Shown in pieces: positions 17,894-26,345 of a stretch of DNA of 64,000 nt (position 1 is its first letter; each line of letters opens with the position of its first letter). Source of the stretch: Oceanihabitans sediminis (GTDB lineage Bacteria > Bacteroidota > Bacteroidia > Flavobacteriales > Flavobacteriaceae); assembly GCF_003337215.1 (NCBI RefSeq), contig NZ_QPIG01000004.1, forward strand, positions 62,001-126,000, read 5' to 3'. Position numbers and translations under genes: made by a program. The notes under the pieces were generated by a model, which did not search any database, had not been told where the DNA came from, and saw only the letters and a list, made by a program, of their open reading frames with translations.

Positions 17894-17910
17894 TTCTCGC
17901 TTTCGCGGAA
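17894..17910. repeat. Short hairpin with TTTC loop, degenerate copy of a flavobacterial intergenic palindrome
   Basis: TTCTCGC-TTT-CGCGGAA folds as TTC/CGC arms around a TTTC loop with one bulged T. I recall GC-rich palindromes of the form CCCGCTTTCGCGGG as frequent in flavobacterial intergenic regions. It lies in the 43-nt gap between the lipoprotein and DUF721 genes, 8 nt before the start codon. Confidence 0.4.
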
Positions 17911-17917
17911 AACACCT

Positions 17918-18214
17918 ATGGCAAAACGTAATAATGAAAACTTAAGCATTGCAGATGCATTAAAAGAATTTGTAGAAACGAATAAATTAGAAAAAGGTTT
18001 AGACAAAGTTCATGTAGCTGAAGCTTGGGCAAACTTAATGGGTAACGGCGTAAACAACTACACAACAGCGATACAATTAGAACGCGACACCCTTTACGTA
18101 CAACTAAGTTCTAGTGTTTTAAGAGAAGAATTGAGCTATGGTAAAGAAAAAATAATTAAAATGCTCAATGAAAATCTTGGAAAGGACCTCATCAAAAAAC
18201 TTATTTTAAGATAA
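17918..18214 (+). CDS. DUF721 / DciA-like protein
   Basis: 98 residues. The family pattern is present: an N-terminal helix (SIADALKEFVETNKL), VAEAWANLMG, then a KH-like beta region with LYVQLSSSVLREELSYGKEKIIKMLNE. DUF721 includes DciA, the replicative-helicase operator of bacteria that lack DnaC/DnaI. Membership is supported by sequence; the helicase-loading role is taken from the family. It lies two genes after recF. Confidence 0.88.
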   Translation: MAKRNNENLSIADALKEFVETNKLEKGLDKVHVAEAWANLMGNGVNNYTTAIQLERDTLYVQLSSSVLREELSYGKEKIIKMLNENLGKDLIKKLILR

Positions 18215-18251
18215 TTTTCTGTAATTATGGTTTTATTTAATTTATTGGCAC

Positions 18252-18259
18252 TATATTTG
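18252..18259 (+). promoter_or_regulatory. -7 element upstream of the cold-shock gene
   Basis: TATATTTG, an exact TAnnTTTG match, lies 36 nt before the ATG. The implied leader is only ~30 nt, much shorter than the long cold-responsive leaders of E. coli cspA. There is no clear -33 TTG. Confidence 0.5.
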
Positions 18260-18295
18260 CCCTAACATAAATAATTAATATTTAATATTTTAACA

Positions 18296-18487
18296 ATGAG
18301 TAAAGGAACAGTTAAGTTCTTCAACGATACCAAAGGTTTTGGTTTTATCACAGAAGAAGGTTCAAACAAAGAACATTTTGTACACATTTCGGGATTAATC
18401 GATGAAATTCGTGAAGGCGATGACGTTGAGTTCGAATTAACAGAAGGAAAAAAAGGATTAAACGCAATAAACGTAAAAGTTATCTAA
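18296..18487 (+). CDS. Cold-shock domain protein
   Basis: 63 residues, a single cold-shock domain. RNP1 is KGFGFITEE and RNP2 is EHFVHIS; the start MSKGTVKFFN is typical. It binds single-stranded nucleic acid and acts as an RNA chaperone. It has its own -7 element and a strong terminator, so it is monocistronic. Temperature control cannot be read from the sequence. Confidence 0.96.
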   Translation: MSKGTVKFFNDTKGFGFITEEGSNKEHFVHISGLIDEIREGDDVEFELTEGKKGLNAINVKVI

Positions 18488-18511
18488 ATATATACGCTTA
18501 TCTTTTTAAAC

Positions 18512-18543
18512 AAAAACGCAACCAAATTAGGTTGCGTTTTTTT
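18512..18543 (+). terminator. Terminator of the cold-shock gene
   Basis: The AAAAACGCAACC arm, an AAATTA loop and the GGTTGCGTTTTTTT arm make a textbook intrinsic terminator 24 nt after the stop. The remaining sequence to 18720 holds nothing I can identify. Confidence 0.9.
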
Positions 18544-18720
18544 GTTTATAGCAAGCTTCAAAGAACTTCCCAAACTAAAATATTTAACATTGCATAGCTC
18601 GATAATGTTTTTAACTCTTCCCCAAACTAACTAATCCTCTTATTAATAGTCGGAGTTTATCATACCCCCTCTTGCTTTAATACAATAAGCACATTCATAT
18701 AAAATTGATGTATAACTAAA

Positions 18721-18751
18721 AAAAAAGCACAACTTAAGAGTTGTGCTTTTT
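18721..18751 (-). terminator. Terminator of the M4 metallopeptidase gene
   Basis: AAAAGCACAACT and AGTTGTGCTTTT pair perfectly around TAAG, with T/A runs on both sides. It lies 19 nt past the minus-strand stop at 18771 and could also act on plus-strand read-through. Confidence 0.85.
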
Positions 18752-18770
18752 ACTTTTTACAAATTTGAAA

Positions 18771-21326
18771 TTATTGCTTCACTAGCTTCAATACTGTTTT
18801 AGCTTCTGGGCTTGTAATGGTTACAAAGTAAATTCCGGATGAAAGATGTGTTAAATCCATATCCTTTTTCATTTGCATATTTGATAAATCAAACTCTTTT
18901 ATTACTCTTCCGTTTATATCATGAATTTTCGCAGAACTTAAATGAATGTTTTGTGTTTTCTTTAAAGTAAACACTCCGTTTGATGGGTTTGGATATACTT
19001 TCACACTATTAGTTACAACATTAAAATCTGTAACCGATAACGGCATTGCACAGTTAAAAATAGCAATATCATCAAGATACCAACCTATTCTTCCATTACA
19101 AGCATCTGAACCCAATTCCCATCTAAATTTAACAGCATCATTTGCTCCAACTCCTATTGCTGATAAATCAATAACACTTCTACCCCAACTTCCTGAAACA
19201 GAACCTCCATCTGTACCAGTAAAAGCTTCTTCACCTCTAAGCGGGTTGGTGTTTTGAGCAAATCTTAAAGTTGCGTTATACGGATTTGCAGTAAATGCCG
19301 AACTTGGTACAATAGCCCATGTAAGACCATTATCTACACTATATTTTATATTTCCTCCATCCCATTCATATTCCGTTGCAACAAAATGATCAAAGAACAT
19401 TTGAAAGTCACCATCTGTAAAGTCTGGCAAGGTAATTAACGGACTCTCTAATCTAATCAATCCGTCTTGTAGGTCGAATTGGCAGTCACCATTCACTGGG
19501 TTTGCTCCAAAGACACCTTGTCCTTCTCTACCATCTGGAAGTGAAGAAACAATTGTCCAATCTCTAGATTCCCAGGTTAACGGATTTAAAGGTAATTCAG
19601 ACACAGTCCATCCTTGCAACCCAGTTTCCCAATCTTGTTTATAAACTGGATTACCTTCTGCTACAGGACATAATTCGAATATTGGACCTAAAATAGTTTC
19701 AAAATTACAAGCATCTGGATTTGTTTTTAATTCAACAGCTAAAAGTACATTTACTAACTCATCAAAATCTGTAGAAGTTATAATTTCTCCGGAAGGCCCT
19801 GCCGGAGTACTTGTAAATGAAAGTCCTTCTAAATTTATGCCTAATAAATCAGTGCAAGAAGCTTCTAAGGCATCTGCTAAATTGTAAAAATCACTTGTTG
19901 CCGTTAGATAAGTACTTTGGGCTCTCCAAAAAATATGAGCTGCTTTCGTAAAGCCTAACCCATTAATGGTATACCCATTAAAAGTACCACCATCTACTAA
20001 TAAAGCGTAGGCATGATTTGGAACACCAGAGTTAATATGTACTCCTCCGTTATCTCCTTCATTACACCAATAGTTATTGTCAGTTACTTTTCCTGGATGG
20101 TTTTTACAATTAGGATTCCACATATCTCTAATTGGTGAAGATATAGCAGTTGCACTTTCTCCTATTTTCCATCTCTGTGAATTAGAACAGTCTGTTCTTA
20201 AAGAAAGGTCTTCATTTTGATCACCATAAGCATTTAGTATATCTACTGTTTCTCCCCAAATATCTGAATAAGACTCGTTAATTGCACCAGATTGCCATGC
20301 ATAAATTAATCCGCTTGTATATTCAGTATAAGCATGTCCCCACTCATGTGCAATCACATCATCAGAAGCTATTCCGTCACAGTAATTTACTGTTACTCCG
20401 TTCCAGTTTGCATTAGGACAATTAATATTCGGATTATTATTTATAGTTTTCATTTGAGCACCAATACCATCATAAGAATCTTGTCCAAAAGTATTATTAA
20501 ACAGATGATAAACATGCCCTGAAGCCTCTACTTCATTTAATTGCCAAGTAGACAAAGTTCCAGGCAAAGGGTCACCTTCCTCCCAAACAGTATTATTCAT
20601 ATTACCCTCATAAATCACTCGATACAAAGCATGAGGCATTCCTGTAAACTGCTCTACAAGCTCCTTTGAGTGCGCATCTATAAAAACAAATTCACGTACT
20701 CCTGCTCCATTTCTAACCTCTACTTCATAAACAAGGTGACGCGTAGTAAAATTTCCTTGCGCTAAGCCCTTCTGAAAAAGATACAATGTATTATTATTAG
20801 CTTCTAAAGCTAGTCCAGAGGTATTTAATTTTTGATTATTTACAGTTTGAATTGCTAACGACGCTGCTTCCGATGGACTAATAGCCGGTGTAGCATCAAT
20901 TTTTATATTCGGAATAAAATTTCCATTAACAGCAGTTAGTTTATTTTCAGCATTAAAATGGAATCTTAATTTACCATCGTATACAGGAACATTTTGATGC
21001 ACCTGTTTTAATGTTATACGATTAAACCCATATGCATCTGTTTTTACATCTTCTACTTTAAAAGATGCTTCAACAGCGCTAAGCTGAAATATTGCTTTGT
21101 ATTTTTCTAGAAAATAAAAGGCTTTGTCTTGAATAGTTACTCCTTCTAAATCTAGAAAATTTTCAGGAGCAAATTTTATAAACTCAGGAACTCCAGAATT
21201 TTCATTTACTGTAACAGTAGCATGAGTTTGTTTTACAAAAGCTACAAGATCTTTTTGTGCCTCTTGTGCATTTAAGAAAAATGTGAAAAATAAAAATACA
21301 ATTAACGATAATGGGGATTTATACAT
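18771..21326 (-). CDS. Secreted M4 (thermolysin-like) metallopeptidase with T9SS sorting domain
   Basis: 851 residues. A signal peptide (1-20) is followed by a propeptide with FTP and PepSY-like segments (to ~225), and then the M4 catalytic domain. HEWGH is at 327-331 and the third zinc ligand lies in GAINESYSDIWGE; the VHINSGVPNHAYALL motif of M4 enzymes is intact. Residues ~560-760 form a beta-sandwich ending GWYLDDIAIFNC. The last ~75 residues are a type A T9SS signal (VYPNPSNGVFTLKK ... ILKLVKQ-type end). It should be exported by the Sec pathway, then across the outer membrane by T9SS, and act as an extracellular protease after propeptide removal. Confidence 0.95.
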   Translation of the reverse strand: MYKSPLSLIVFLFFTFFLNAQEAQKDLVAFVKQTHATVTVNENSGVPEFIKFAPENFLDLEGVTIQDKAFYFLEKYKAIFQLSAVEASFKVEDVKTDAYGFNRITLKQVHQNVPVYDGKLRFHFNAENKLTAVNGNFIPNIKIDATPAISPSEAASLAIQTVNNQKLNTSGLALEANNNTLYLFQKGLAQGNFTTRHLVYEVEVRNGAGVREFVFIDAHSKELVEQFTGMPHALYRVIYEGNMNNTVWEEGDPLPGTLSTWQLNEVEASGHVYHLFNNTFGQDSYDGIGAQMKTINNNPNINCPNANWNGVTVNYCDGIASDDVIAHEWGHAYTEYTSGLIYAWQSGAINESYSDIWGETVDILNAYGDQNEDLSLRTDCSNSQRWKIGESATAISSPIRDMWNPNCKNHPGKVTDNNYWCNEGDNGGVHINSGVPNHAYALLVDGGTFNGYTINGLGFTKAAHIFWRAQSTYLTATSDFYNLADALEASCTDLLGINLEGLSFTSTPAGPSGEIITSTDFDELVNVLLAVELKTNPDACNFETILGPIFELCPVAEGNPVYKQDWETGLQGWTVSELPLNPLTWESRDWTIVSSLPDGREGQGVFGANPVNGDCQFDLQDGLIRLESPLITLPDFTDGDFQMFFDHFVATEYEWDGGNIKYSVDNGLTWAIVPSSAFTANPYNATLRFAQNTNPLRGEEAFTGTDGGSVSGSWGRSVIDLSAIGVGANDAVKFRWELGSDACNGRIGWYLDDIAIFNCAMPLSVTDFNVVTNSVKVYPNPSNGVFTLKKTQNIHLSSAKIHDINGRVIKEFDLSNMQMKKDMDLTHLSSGIYFVTITSPEAKTVLKLVKQ

Positions 21327-21393
21327 GTCTAAAAATTTTCGCTAAATATAGTATTTGATATTTTAAATTATCTTAAATCTTATTTTAAAAAAC

Positions 21394-21421
21394 AAAAAAG
21401 CCTGCAAATTGCAGGCTTTTT
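21394..21421 (-). terminator. Terminator of ndk
   Basis: AAAAAGCCTGC and GCAGGCTTTTT pair around AAATT. It lies 22 nt beyond the ndk stop. Confidence 0.88.
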
Positions 21422-21442
21422 ATTATAAATATATCTATTTGT

Positions 21443-21862
21443 CTAGAACATTTCTCTTCCAGAAAAGTGAAATGCGCTTTCAATAGCTGCATTTTCATCA
21501 CTATCACTTCCGTGAACAGCATTTTCTCCTATAGAAGCTGCATACAACTTACGAATAGTTCCTTCTGCTGCATCTGCAGGGTTAGTTGCTCCAATTAAAG
21601 TTCTAAAGTCTTCAACTGCATTTTCTTTTTCTAAAATTGCAGCTACAATTGGACCACGAGTCATGTACTCTACTAATTCTCCAAAGAAAGGGCGCTCACT
21701 GTGGATTGCGTAGAATTCTTGTGCATCTGCAGTAGTCATTTGCGTTAACTTCATTGCTACTATTCTAAATCCTGAAGCTGTAATTTTTTCTAAAATTGCA
21801 CCAATATTCCCTTTTTCAACAGAATCTGGTTTAAGCATTGTAAATGTTCTATTTGTTGCCAT
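21443..21862 (-). CDS. ndk: Nucleoside diphosphate kinase
   Basis: 139 residues, normal length. It has the [16 protein letters not shown] start, the Kpn-loop region, and the active-site His117 in ENAVHGSDS that carries the phosphate. It transfers the gamma phosphate from ATP to other (d)NDPs in the cytoplasm. It is monocistronic: a well-matched promoter lies at 21883-21912 and a terminator directly follows. Confidence 0.97.
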   Translation of the reverse strand: MATNRTFTMLKPDSVEKGNIGAILEKITASGFRIVAMKLTQMTTADAQEFYAIHSERPFFGELVEYMTRGPIVAAILEKENAVEDFRTLIGATNPADAAEGTIRKLYAASIGENAVHGSDSDENAAIESAFHFSGREMF

Positions 21863-21882
21863 TCTTTTATTATAATTTTGTG

Positions 21883-21912
21883 CAAAAGTAACGTTTTTCT
21901 ACAAAAAAACAA
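21883..21912 (-). promoter_or_regulatory. Bacteroidota-type promoter of ndk
   Basis: On the minus strand there is TTG, a 19-nt spacer, then TACTTTTG. Both elements fit the TTG/TAnnTTTG consensus. The implied leader is about 16 nt. Confidence 0.6.
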
Positions 21913-21949
21913 TATAAAGCATTATTAAAAAATTGTATCTTCGCTTTCT

Positions 21950-22969
21950 ATGAAAAAACAAGAGATTGCAGATATAAAATCACTATTAAGCACACCTAAA
22001 AAAATAGTGATTGTACCACACAAAAACCCAGACGGGGACGCTATTGGCTCTACTTTAGGATTATATTTTTATCTTTTAAAATACCAGCACGAAGCACAAG
22101 TAATTGCTCCTAATGATTATCCGGATTTTTTAAAATGGATGCCAAATGAAGATAGTGTCTTAAAATACGACACGCAAAAAGAAGAAAGCGACAAGCTTAT
22201 TAATCATGCAGATATCATCTTTACATTAGACTTTAATGCACTAAATAGAACTGGCGATATGGAAACAGTTCTTGCAAGCACAGAGTCTATAAAAATCATG
22301 ATAGATCATCACCAACAACCAGAAGATTATGCACTTTATACCTATAGTGATGTAAGCATGAGCTCTACCTGTGAAATGGTTTACAACTTCATCGACATGC
22401 TTGGAGATATAAATAAGGTTGATGCAAATATTGCCACCTGTTTATATACAGGTATTATGACAGACACTGGCTCTTTTAGATACCCATCTACAACAGCTAC
22501 CACACATAAGGTTATTGCTGATTTAATAGAAAAAGGTGCTCAAAACGCGCAAATTCATAATGCTATTTATGATACTAACAGCTATAGTAGATTACAACTT
22601 TTAGGCTGCGCTCTAAGCAACTTAAAGGTTTTACCAGAATACCGTACTGCCTATATTACATTATCACAACAAGAGCTAAATGACTTCCAATATAAAAAAG
22701 GAGACACCGAAGGCTTTGTAAACTACGCACTATCTCTTCAAAATATTATTTTTGCTGCTATATTTATTGAAGACCAACAGCAAAACATTATTAAAATATC
22801 TTTACGTTCTAAAGGAGATTTTTCTGTAAACGAATTCTCAAGAGCTCATTTTTCTGGTGGAGGACATACCAATGCAGCAGGAGGTAGAAGTGAATCAAGC
22901 TTAGAGGAAACTATTGAAAATTTTATTAGTATCTTACCAAGCTATAAAAACATATTAAAGAATGAATAA
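21950..22969 (+). CDS. DHH/DHHA1 phosphoesterase (NrnA-like)
   Basis: 339 residues. DHH motifs are present: PHKNPDGDAIGS (~25-36), LDFNALNR, and MIDHHQQPEDY; the DHHA1 part has HFSGGGHTNAAGG near the C-terminus. The family hydrolyses nanoRNA (2-5 nt), pApA and/or PAP with Mn2+; the substrate here is inferred. A TATCTTCG element ends 6 nt before the ATG, so the leader would be very short. gldI overlaps its end by 8 nt. Confidence 0.93.
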   Translation: MKKQEIADIKSLLSTPKKIVIVPHKNPDGDAIGSTLGLYFYLLKYQHEAQVIAPNDYPDFLKWMPNEDSVLKYDTQKEESDKLINHADIIFTLDFNALNRTGDMETVLASTESIKIMIDHHQQPEDYALYTYSDVSMSSTCEMVYNFIDMLGDINKVDANIATCLYTGIMTDTGSFRYPSTTATTHKVIADLIEKGAQNAQIHNAIYDTNSYSRLQLLGCALSNLKVLPEYRTAYITLSQQELNDFQYKKGDTEGFVNYALSLQNIIFAAIFIEDQQQNIIKISLRSKGDFSVNEFSRAHFSGGGHTNAAGGRSESSLEETIENFISILPSYKNILKNE

Positions 22970-23507
22970 ACTCCTATTAACATTCTCTCTATTAACACTA
23001 GTTTTTTCTTGTAAATCACCTGAAGCAAGAAGACCAATTTCTGAATCATCTGGTTCATTTATTAAAGAATCGGTAGAAAGAAACAAAGAACTATATGCAA
23101 AAGAACAGTCTAGCATTGAAGCAATAATGCAACAAAACCCGGAGCATGAATACCTAGCTTCAAATAGTGGTTTTTGGTATTATTACAACACAAAAGAAAA
23201 CGACAGTTTAGAAAAGCCCGACTTTGGAGACATTGTAAACTTCGATTATAATGTAAAGTCATTAAACGGCGATTTTATTTACACCAAAGAAGAGCTTAAA
23301 ACACAAAACTACGCAATGGATAAGCAAGAGCTCTTTACCGGATTACGAGAAGGTCTTAAACTTATGAAAGCTGGTGAAACAGTAACTTTCTTATTTCCAT
23401 CGCAAAAAGCCTATGGTTACTACGGAGACAACAATAAAATAGGAACAAGCATTCCTTTAATTTGTGAAGTAACTGTAAATTCAATAACTCAAAACCAATC
23501 TAACTAA
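22962..23507 (+). CDS. gldI: Gliding motility-associated lipoprotein GldI (FKBP-type PPIase)
   Basis: 181 residues. The lipoprotein signal ends VFSC at residue ~17, followed by the EARRPIS segment typical of GldI. The C-terminal ~110 residues are FKBP-like (GDIVNFDYNVKSLNGDFIY ... GLREGLKLMKAGETVTFLFPSQKAYGYYG). GldI is a periplasmic lipoprotein required for gliding and for stability or folding of T9SS parts in Flavobacterium. Several FKBP active-site aromatics look altered, so isomerase activity is not assured. It overlaps the DHH gene and is 1 nt before the next PPIase gene. Confidence 0.92.
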   Translation: MNKLLLTFSLLTLVFSCKSPEARRPISESSGSFIKESVERNKELYAKEQSSIEAIMQQNPEHEYLASNSGFWYYYNTKENDSLEKPDFGDIVNFDYNVKSLNGDFIYTKEELKTQNYAMDKQELFTGLREGLKLMKAGETVTFLFPSQKAYGYYGDNNKIGTSIPLICEVTVNSITQNQSN

Positions 23508-23508
23508 T

Positions 23509-24708
23509 ATGAATTTTTTAAAACAGACTATGAAAATTTTTATCCTAGCACTACTACTTAGTGCTACCTCTTGCCAAGACAAATATCCAGATCTTGAAGA
23601 CGGACTTTACGCTGAATTTGTAACGAATAAAGGTACAATGGTTGCTAAATTATATTTTGAAAAAGCTCCTGTTACCGTTGCAAACTTTGTTGCATTGGCA
23701 GAAGGAACACACCCTAATGTTACCGATTCTTTAAAAGGAAAAAGATATTATAACGGCATCATTTTCCATAGAGTAATTGACAAATTTATGATTCAAGGAG
23801 GAGACCCTACAGGAACTGGCGCAGGGGACCCAGGTTATAAATTCACAGATGAATTCCATGTAGATTTAAGACATAATAAGCCTGGTATTTTATCTATGGC
23901 AAACTCTGGAGCAAACACCAACGGATCTCAATTTTTTATAACAGAAGGTCCTACTCCAAACCTAGATGCTTTTGATGCTGCAGACAACCCAAAAAACTGT
24001 GGAACTCCAGGAGTAAGCTGTCACGCTGTTTTTGGTGAATTAGTTATAGGTTTAGATGTACAAGACACTATTTCAAACGTAGCTACACAAAAACCAGCAA
24101 ACAGACCAATTGAAGATGTTGTTATAAACGAATTAAACATCATTAGAAAAGGGAAAGCTGCAATAGCTTTTGATGCTCCAAAAGTATATACAGAAGAGCT
24201 ACCTAAGATTGCAGAAAGAAATAAGAAATTAAAAGAAGAAGCAGAAGCAAAACTTAAAGAGGAAGCAAAAGCTGCTACAGAAAATTTCTTAAAAAAGAAT
24301 GAAGATTTAGAAGGCACTGTAAAGAAACTACCTACAGGATTGGTAATGATTGTTAACGGTTCAGAAAACGCTACAAAACCAAAGTCTACAGACAAGGTAT
24401 TAATTAACTATGCTGGTTACTTTGAAAACGGAACCTTATTTGACACTAGCTGGGCTAAGGTTGCAAAAGAAAACAATCAATACAACGAGCAACGCGATAA
24501 GCAAGGTGGTTACAAACCATTCCCAATGATATATAACGAAACAGCTACTCTTATTCCAGGATTTAGAGAAGCGATGCTTAATATGAAGGTTGGTGATAAA
24601 GCTCGTGTTTTTATTCCTAGCTATTTAGGTTATGGCTCTAACGGAGCTGGACCAATTCCACCAAACACAAACTTAGTTTTTGATTTAGAGATTATGGGTA
24701 TTCAGTAG
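23509..24708 (+). CDS. Cyclophilin-FKBP fusion peptidyl-prolyl isomerase (lipoprotein)
   Basis: 399 residues. A lipoprotein-type signal ends SATSC (~22). Residues ~30-225 are a cyclophilin domain with GIIFHRVIDKFMIQGGDPTGTG and NTNGSQFFIT; a charged Lys/Glu helix linker (~235-265) joins it to an FKBP domain (~280-399; VLINYAGYFENGTLFDTSW, IPGFREAMLNMKVGDKARVFIPSYLGYG). Two unrelated PPIase folds on one chain fit a periplasmic folding helper. It belongs to the transcript with the DHH gene and gldI, and ends at a strong terminator. Confidence 0.93.
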   Translation: MNFLKQTMKIFILALLLSATSCQDKYPDLEDGLYAEFVTNKGTMVAKLYFEKAPVTVANFVALAEGTHPNVTDSLKGKRYYNGIIFHRVIDKFMIQGGDPTGTGAGDPGYKFTDEFHVDLRHNKPGILSMANSGANTNGSQFFITEGPTPNLDAFDAADNPKNCGTPGVSCHAVFGELVIGLDVQDTISNVATQKPANRPIEDVVINELNIIRKGKAAIAFDAPKVYTEELPKIAERNKKLKEEAEAKLKEEAKAATENFLKKNEDLEGTVKKLPTGLVMIVNGSENATKPKSTDKVLINYAGYFENGTLFDTSWAKVAKENNQYNEQRDKQGGYKPFPMIYNETATLIPGFREAMLNMKVGDKARVFIPSYLGYGSNGAGPIPPNTNLVFDLEIMGIQ

Positions 24709-24729
24709 TAATTTGAATACTTACTAAAC

Positions 24730-24761
24730 AAAAAAAGCAGCTCTAAGAGCTGCTTTTTTTT
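24730..24761. terminator. Bidirectional terminator between the PPIase and pepD genes
   Basis: A run of A's, GCAGCTCT, AA, then AGAGCTGC and a run of T's make a symmetric terminator serving both converging genes. Confidence 0.9.
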
Positions 24762-24776
24762 ATGACTTACAATTCC

Positions 24777-26237
24777 TTATTTCTTCGGAATATTCTTTAA
24801 AATCTCTAATACAAATTTCCAGTATTTTTGAGCAGAAGATATGCTTGCTCTTTCATCTGGTGAATGCGCTCCTTTAATAGTAGGTCCAAAACTAATCATT
24901 TCCATATCTGGATAATTAGTTCCTAGAATACCACATTCTAAACCAGCATGACATGCTGCTACATTTGCTTTTTCACCATTCATTTCTTCATATAAGCTAT
25001 CTAAAACTTTTAATATAGAAGAATCCATGTTTGGAGTCCATCCTGGGTAATCTCCAGAAAGTTCTACTTCACATCCTGTTAATTCAAAAGCTGCACGAAG
25101 GGAGTTTGCTAAATCTTCTTTAGAACTTTCTACAGAAGATCTTGTTAAGCATCCTATTTTAATTTCACCATCTTTCACTATTACTCTAGCGATATTGTTA
25201 GATGTTTCAACTAAATCAGGAATATCTGCACTCATTCTATATACACCATTACAAGCTGCATATATTGCACGAGTTAATCCTTCTTGCACACCAAGATCCA
25301 TTATTGTTGCAGGAGTATCTATTTTAGAAACTACGATTTCCAATTCTGGCTCCATAGTTTTTAACTCTGTTTTAATAGTAGCTGCTAGCTCCTTCATTTC
25401 AGCAATAAATGCTTCTTCGTGCACAGCATCAATTGCAACCTTTGCGTTACTTTCTCTAGGTATAGCATTGCGTAAACTTCCACCGTCTATTTCAGAAATA
25501 CGTAAACCAAAGTTTTCAAAACCATCAAATAAAACTCTATTCATGATTTTATTTGCATTTCCAAGTCCTTTGTGAATATCCATTCCTGAATGCCCTCCTT
25601 GAAGTCCTTTAACGCTAATAGCAAATCCAGTTTTAAATTCCGGAGTTTCTTCTACTTCATACGTTCTAGTTGCTGTGATATCTACACCACCTGCACAACC
25701 AACACCAATTTCATCATCTTCTTCTGTATCTAAGTTTAAAAGTATTTTACCGTCAAGTAAACCTCCTTTTAAACCCATTGCTCCTGTCATTCCTGTTTCT
25801 TCATCTATAGTAAATAAAGCTTCAATTGCAGGGTGCGCAATATCGGTACTTTCTAAAATTGCCATAATAGTAGCTACTCCCAAACCGTTATCTGCTCCTA
25901 AAGTTGTTCCTTTAGCTCGTACCCAATCACCATCCACATACATTTCAATTCCTTGTGTGTCAAAATCAAAATCTGTGTCGTTATTCTTTTGGTGAACCAT
26001 ATCTAAATGCGATTGCATAACAATGGTTACTCTGTCTTCCATTCCTGCAGTAGCTGGCTTTTTAATTATTACATTACCAACTTCATCTTCTATGGTTTCT
26101 AATCCTAGTTTGCTACCAAAATCTTTCATAAACGCAATAACGCGCTCTTCTTTTTTTGAAGCTCTAGGAACCGCATTTAAGTCTGCGAATTTATTCCAAA
26201 GTTGTTGTGGCTGTAATTGTCTTATTTCTGAATTCAT
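24777..26237 (-). CDS. pepD: Aminoacyl-histidine dipeptidase (M20C, PepD)
   Basis: 486 residues from the ATG at 26237 (MNSEIRQLQPQ). An in-frame start 48 nt upstream exists, but the extra residues look unlike the family. M20 motifs are intact: MQSHLDMVHQ, GADNGLGVA, IDEETGMTGAMGL with the catalytic Glu, HAGLECG, and the final SFGPTIKGAHSPDE. The central segment (GLQGGHSGMDIH) is the lid/dimerisation part. It hydrolyses Xaa-His and other dipeptides, with two metal ions. It is a single-gene unit on the minus strand, and the cytoplasmic location follows from the lack of a signal peptide. Confidence 0.94.
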   Translation of the reverse strand: MNSEIRQLQPQQLWNKFADLNAVPRASKKEERVIAFMKDFGSKLGLETIEDEVGNVIIKKPATAGMEDRVTIVMQSHLDMVHQKNNDTDFDFDTQGIEMYVDGDWVRAKGTTLGADNGLGVATIMAILESTDIAHPAIEALFTIDEETGMTGAMGLKGGLLDGKILLNLDTEEDDEIGVGCAGGVDITATRTYEVEETPEFKTGFAISVKGLQGGHSGMDIHKGLGNANKIMNRVLFDGFENFGLRISEIDGGSLRNAIPRESNAKVAIDAVHEEAFIAEMKELAATIKTELKTMEPELEIVVSKIDTPATIMDLGVQEGLTRAIYAACNGVYRMSADIPDLVETSNNIARVIVKDGEIKIGCLTRSSVESSKEDLANSLRAAFELTGCEVELSGDYPGWTPNMDSSILKVLDSLYEEMNGEKANVAACHAGLECGILGTNYPDMEMISFGPTIKGAHSPDERASISSAQKYWKFVLEILKNIPKK

Positions 26238-26333
26238 ATATAAGTATTTTTTTGAAAGCGCTAAGATACAAATTGTATTAAACAACCTTGTTCCTTTTTA
26301 AAACCTTAAGAGAAAGATTAACAAACAATTGTT

Positions 26334-26341
26334 TATTTTTG
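26334..26341 (+). promoter_or_regulatory. -7 element directly before a start codon (possible leaderless gene)
   Basis: TATTTTTG is an exact TAnnTTTG match with only four nt before the ATG at 26346. If used, transcription would begin at or next to the start codon. There is no -33 TTG at the proper spacing. Confidence 0.45.
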
Positions 26342-26345
26342 AAGG

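Noticed and set aside
16382-18487. recF, DUF721 and nearby genes as marking the replication origin
   Set aside because: No dnaA, dnaN, gyrB or DnaA-box cluster is visible, and recF position alone does not mark oriC.
18544-18720. Small RNA or short gene between the cold-shock and M4 genes
   Set aside because: Only two terminators flank it. No promoter box or convincing frame was seen.
24777-26285. Longer start of pepD at 26285
   Set aside because: The 16 extra residues are hydrophobic and not family-like, and the ATG at 26237 gives the typical N-terminus.
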